Part shown: positions 61,207 to 64,000 of the stretch, piece by piece | Position numbering within the stretch: position 1 is the first letter of the stretch | Layout: every line of letters begins with the position of its first letter | Assembly: GCA_012270975.1 (NCBI GenBank) | Contig: JAAXHH010000141.1 | Location: 812,763-876,762, forward strand | DNA length: 64,000 nucleotides | Direction of reading: 5' to 3' | DNA from: Candidatus Latescibacterota bacterium | Lineage (GTDB): Bacteria; JAAXHH01 | The notes under the pieces: generated by a model | Database searches by the model: none | The model's input: the letters and a program-made list of their open reading frames with translations, nothing else | What the model was told of the DNA's origin: nothing | Program-made: the position numbers and the translations under genes

Positions 61207-61980
61207 TCAATTCCACGGCGGCCGGTCACACCCTCTGAATGGATAGTGATCGTCGGACCGGAACCGGGGTAGGGGCGGATAGTAGTTGACCCCGTCCACG
61301 GCCTTGCCGCGGCACAGGTAGGCGGGGAAGTTCTCGCGCTTGATACGCGTGGTCGTGGGGATGTACCGGAGGGTCAATCCGCATCGGCGCCGGTTGGACA
61401 GGTTGGCCTTCGATCCGTGTATCAGATAGGGATCGTGCAGGGATACGCCTCCCGCCGGCACGACGACGTCCGCCGCCCTGGCTTCATCCACCTTCAGGTC
61501 GAGTTCCGAACGCAGCACGTTATCCCCTTCGGATCTGCGGTGCCGGTACAGTTTCTGATCCCGGTGGCTGCCGGGGATGACCCGCATGCATCCGTTCTCC
61601 GGAATGGAGTCGTCCACGGCCAGCCAGATCGTGATGACCTCCATGGGTTCCAGCGGCCAGTAATTTCCGTCCTGGTGCCACAGCACCGGTTGCCCGTCCC
61701 CGGGCGGCTTGCTGATGTAGTGCGCGGCGAAGAGCGCGATGTCGGGACCCAGGAATGGTTCGATGACGTCGATAAGCCGCGGGTCGGTGCAGAGGCGGAT
61801 CCAGAACGGATCGTCCACGATCAGGTGATGATGGTACTGCTCCGGCCGGACGTCGGGGTACTTCCTTCCCATCCACTCGACATGGCCCTGGGCTTCGGCG
61901 GTCAGGTCGCCGTCGATGACCCCGGGCAGGACGACGTAGCCGTCTTCTTCGTATCGCCTTACGATCTCGGCGCCGCTCAT
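61207..61980 (-). CDS. Phytanoyl-CoA dioxygenase family protein
   Basis: 257 residues from the ATG at 61980, with AGGGGG nine nt upstream; an ATG at 62001 has no such site. The Fe(II)/2-oxoglutarate site is H102-x-D104 (LWHQDGNYW) and H188 (YLIHGSKAN), followed by the 2-oxoglutarate-binding Arg region CGLTLRYIPT. Such enzymes hydroxylate small molecules or lipids. These genes are abundant in Latescibacterota- and Poribacteria-like genomes, which adds some support for the affiliation. It converges on the MurT-like gene. Confidence 0.88.
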   Translation of the reverse strand: MSGAEIVRRYEEDGYVVLPGVIDGDLTAEAQGHVEWMGRKYPDVRPEQYHHHLIVDDPFWIRLCTDPRLIDVIEPFLGPDIALFAAHYISKPPGDGQPVLWHQDGNYWPLEPMEVITIWLAVDDSIPENGCMRVIPGSHRDQKLYRHRRSEGDNVLRSELDLKVDEARAADVVVPAGGVSLHDPYLIHGSKANLSNRRRCGLTLRYIPTTTRIKRENFPAYLCRGKAVDGVNYYPPLPRFRSDDHYPFRGCDRPPWN

Positions 61981-62036
61981 GGGGCGAATCCCCCTATTCA
62001 TGTTCGAGGTGCTTGCGCAGGGCGGGGATCGAAGCA

Positions 62037-62064
62037 CAAACCCCCGGCCGAAACCGGGGGTTTG
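62037..62064. terminator. Strong GC hairpin with flanking T tract
   Basis: CAAACCCCCGG (62037-62047) and CCGGGGGTTTG (62054-62064) form a perfect 11-bp stem with a 6-nt loop. It ends in TTTG on the plus strand. Either a weak terminator or a 5'-leader structure of the dioxygenase transcript is possible. Confidence 0.4.
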
Positions 62065-62273
62065 CATATAAAATAAAAAAGGCGAAGAACGGGAAACCGG
62101 TCAACAAATGCCGACTCGAAGCACGACGTCAACCGCGAGCCGTTTCCCTGCTCCTCACCCTGAAGCTACCTCGGCGCCGTCGCGGCGTCAAGCGTAAAAT
62201 CCCTGCCAGAAAGTCGTACCTTTCTCCTGCGAAAATCGAATAGGCCGTCTGAGTCCACGAAACAATAGAATGG

Positions 62274-62302
62274 TTGACATCCCCTGGGTGACCGTGTATT
62301 TT
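62274..62302 (+). promoter_or_regulatory. Sigma-70 promoter of the 2-oxoacid oxidoreductase gene
   Basis: Perfect TTGACA (62274-62279), exact 17-nt spacer and TATTTT (62297-62302), 94 nt before the ATG. Confidence 0.75.
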
Positions 62303-62396
62303 GTAAGTTCCCACTGAATCGATCACCATCTGAAGAAAATACCCATTCTCGACCAGCAGAACCGGATTGTCAACGACGGTCAGACAGGAGAAACCG

Positions 62397-64000
62397 ATGA
62401 GTTCAGACAGATTCGACTTTGCCATTGCCATAGGCGGCGCCGCGGGGCAGGGAATCGCCACGCCGGGCAACGTGCTGGCCCGGATTTTCATCCGGCGCGG
62501 ACTGCATCTCAACGCCTACAATGCCTACCAGTCGATCATCCGGGGCGGTCATATATTCCTCACGATGAGGGTCAGCGATGAACCGGTTTACAACCACGGC
62601 GACAAGCTCGACCTGCTCGTCTGCCTGAACCAGGATACGATGGACCGCCACCTGGGGCTCATGGGGCCGGGAACGCGCGTCCTGTACAACAGCGACACGA
62701 TCACGCCCGGGACCCCGGAAGACGGTGTGCACCTGTGCCCGCTTCCCATCGGCGAACTGACCGACAACAACCGCAACAAGCTCGTGCAGAACACCGTCGC
62801 CCTCGGGACGATTCTCAACCTGCTCGATATCGACTTCCAGATCCTCGAAGAAATCCTCACCATGCAGTTTCAGCGCAAGGGGCAGGACGTGGTCGACGAA
62901 AACGTGGGCGTGGCACGCGCGGGATACGACTACGCCGCGGCGCACTTCGAGCCCTTTTCCCTTACCGTCCCCGCCGGAGGCAAACCGCTGGCGGTGTGGA
63001 ACGGCAACGACGCGATCGCCATGGGCGGCGCGTCCGCGGGTGTCAAGTTCTACTGCGCCTATCCCATGAGTCCCTCCACGGGCGTCCTTCACTGGATGGC
63101 GAAGAACGCGCGGGAGCTCGGGATCATGGTACGCCAGGTGGAGGACGAGATCGGAGTCGCCAACATGGCGATCGGCGCCGCCCACGTGGGTTGCCGGGCC
63201 ATGTGCGCCACGTCGGGCGGGGGCTTCGCCCTGATGACCGAAGCGGTCGGCAGCGCGGCCATGATGGAGATACCGGTCGTGTTCATCGACGTGCAGCGCG
63301 CCGGCCCATCCACGGGTGTGCCCACCAAGACGGAGCAGGGCGATCTCTGGCAGATACTCGGTGCTAGCCAGGGAGATTTCGAGCGGTTCATCGTGGCGCC
63401 GACCGACGCGCTTGACGCCTTCAACACCATGCCCGAATTGTTCAACCTGGTGGACCGTTTCCAGTGCCCGGGCATCGTGATTTCGGACCTGCTGATCTCC
63501 GAGGGCACCTTCAGCGTGGATCCCGACGCCATCGACATGCAGCCGGACATCGACCGGGGCGACCTGATCACCGAGTCGGCCAACGGCGTGAGCGATATTC
63601 CGACGGGTACGCAGGAAGCGAACGGCCACGGGCTCATCGGGGCGCCGAGCAACGGATACCTGCGGTACGAGAATACCGAAAGCGGCATATCGCCCCGCGC
63701 GCTCCCCGGCGTGCAGGGATATGCCCATGTCGTGGCCACGGACGAACACGACGAGGACGGCGTCCTGGTCAGCGACGAGTTCACCAATCCCCACAAGCGC
63801 CGCAAGATGGTCGAGAAGCGCGCCCGGAAGTTCAAGGACGTCGCCAGCCGCATCGACCCGCCCGAACTTTCGGGCGCCGACGACGCCGAAGTCACGCTTA
63901 TCGGCTGGGGATCGACCCGCGGCGTAATTCGGGAAGCGGTGGAGACCCTCAACCGCGAGGGCGTCGCCGTGAATCATCTGCCCATAAAATGGATCGTCCC
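62397..64000 (+). CDS. korA: 2-oxoacid:acceptor oxidoreductase subunit alpha (gamma-alpha fusion), 3' end beyond window
   Basis: At least 534 residues, open at the window edge, with AGGAG six nt before the ATG. The gamma domain comes first (FAIAIGGAAGQGIATPGNVLAR, then YNAYQSIIRGGHIF). The alpha domain begins near residue 200 (CAYPMSPSTGVLHWMAKNARE, VEDEIGVANMAIGAAHVGCR). The TPP-binding beta subunit is expected downstream. The family decarboxylates 2-oxoglutarate or a related acid with ferredoxin as acceptor. Substrate could be 2-oxoglutarate or branched-chain acids. Confidence 0.9.
   Translation, partial: MSSDRFDFAIAIGGAAGQGIATPGNVLARIFIRRGLHLNAYNAYQSIIRGGHIFLTMRVSDEPVYNHGDKLDLLVCLNQDTMDRHLGLMGPGTRVLYNSDTITPGTPEDGVHLCPLPIGELTDNNRNKLVQNTVALGTILNLLDIDFQILEEILTMQFQRKGQDVVDENVGVARAGYDYAAAHFEPFSLTVPAGGKPLAVWNGNDAIAMGGASAGVKFYCAYPMSPSTGVLHWMAKNARELGIMVRQVEDEIGVANMAIGAAHVGCRAMCATSGGGFALMTEAVGSAAMMEIPVVFIDVQRAGPSTGVPTKTEQGDLWQILGASQGDFERFIVAPTDALDAFNTMPELFNLVDRFQCPGIVISDLLISEGTFSVDPDAIDMQPDIDRGDLITESANGVSDIPTGTQEANGHGLIGAPSNGYLRYENTESGISPRALPGVQGYAHVVATDEHDEDGVLVSDEFTNPHKRRKMVEKRARKFKDVASRIDPPELSGADDAEVTLIGWGSTRGVIREAVETLNREGVAVNHLPIKWIV

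Larger units (their letters stand above)
61981..62396. other. 416-nt intergenic region between divergent genes
   Basis: It contains the hairpin at 62037-62064, an A/T-rich tract after it (62065-62080) and the oxidoreductase promoter at 62274-62302. Short frames here have no ribosome site or family pattern. Confidence 0.7.

Noticed and set aside
62013-62243. Short basic frame upstream of the oxidoreductase gene
   Set aside because: It runs through the GC hairpin, has no ribosome site and no recognisable pattern.
62403-63977. 524-residue minus-strand frame over the 2-oxoacid oxidoreductase gene
   Set aside because: It is antisense to a gene with strong family motifs and its own promoter.

Overview
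The window looks like a GC-rich, Gram-negative chromosome segment. Supporting signs are a TonB receptor paired with a DUF4249-like lipoprotein, SurA-type chaperones, a TolC-family channel, numerous lipoproteins and near-consensus sigma-70 promoters. The mix of a Bacteroidota-like receptor/lipoprotein pair and FlgD-like C-terminal domain with DUF6807, phytanoyl-CoA dioxygenase, Gfo/Idh/MocA, enolase-superfamily and xylose-isomerase-like enzymes suggests the FCB superphylum, perhaps Latescibacterota. This placement is an inference from gene content; no rRNA or tRNA is present to test it. No insertion sequence, prophage or CRISPR array was seen, and base composition looks even throughout.

Region 1 (1-9.1 kb, minus strand) is a housekeeping operon read right to left: purC, mfd, a parvulin lipoprotein-like chaperone, surA, an S4 RNA-binding protein, a methyltransferase and holB, which runs off the left edge. 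Region 2 (9.2-12.9 kb, plus) has a DUF4398-like lipoprotein with its own promoter and terminator. It is followed by a promoter-led ptsN-like/rph/rdgB/glycoside-hydrolase operon. Region 3 (13-21.3 kb) mixes an unrecognised large protein, a MetE-like enzyme, a small sensory lipoprotein, plsC and a HAD phosphatase, a DUF2851 protein with a small partner, and an HTH protein with tandem repeats.

Region 4 (21.3-31.3 kb, minus) runs from a TonB receptor and DUF4249-like lipoprotein to a tightly packed dinG-ubiA-ubiE-ubiX-nth-dapA-like series with several ATGA overlaps. This points to quinone synthesis and DNA repair sharing transcripts. Region 5 (31.4-39.9 kb, plus) holds a DUF6807 protein and an HU-TPR fusion. 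After these come an ECF sigma factor, a zinc anti-sigma factor and a membrane-anchored RseB-like protein, which together read as an envelope-stress module. A TolC-family channel and a large von Willebrand A membrane protein follow. Region 6 (39.9-43 kb) is a thiamin operon (thiO-thiS-thiG-thiE) behind a consensus promoter, a TPP riboswitch and an intrinsic terminator; competing pairings can be read directly.

Region 7 (43-64 kb) begins with a TlpA-like thioredoxin, a secreted metallopeptidase, and miaA with a polysaccharide deacetylase. A catabolic island of PLP, Gfo/Idh/MocA, DapA-like, isomerase, aldo-keto reductase, ThuA-oxidoreductase fusion and enolase-superfamily genes follows, with a cyclic-di-AMP receptor-like gene inside it. 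The right end carries a Tat-exported PLP enzyme, a VOC protein, an orphan MurT-like ligase, a phytanoyl-CoA dioxygenase, and the start of a 2-oxoacid:acceptor oxidoreductase alpha subunit with its own strong promoter.

The most unusual items are the HU-TPR fusion, the MurT-like protein with no adjacent GatD and an altered P-loop, the cyclic-di-AMP receptor in an apparently Gram-negative genome, the DinG helicase with a decayed exonuclease domain, and the repeat-bearing HTH protein.
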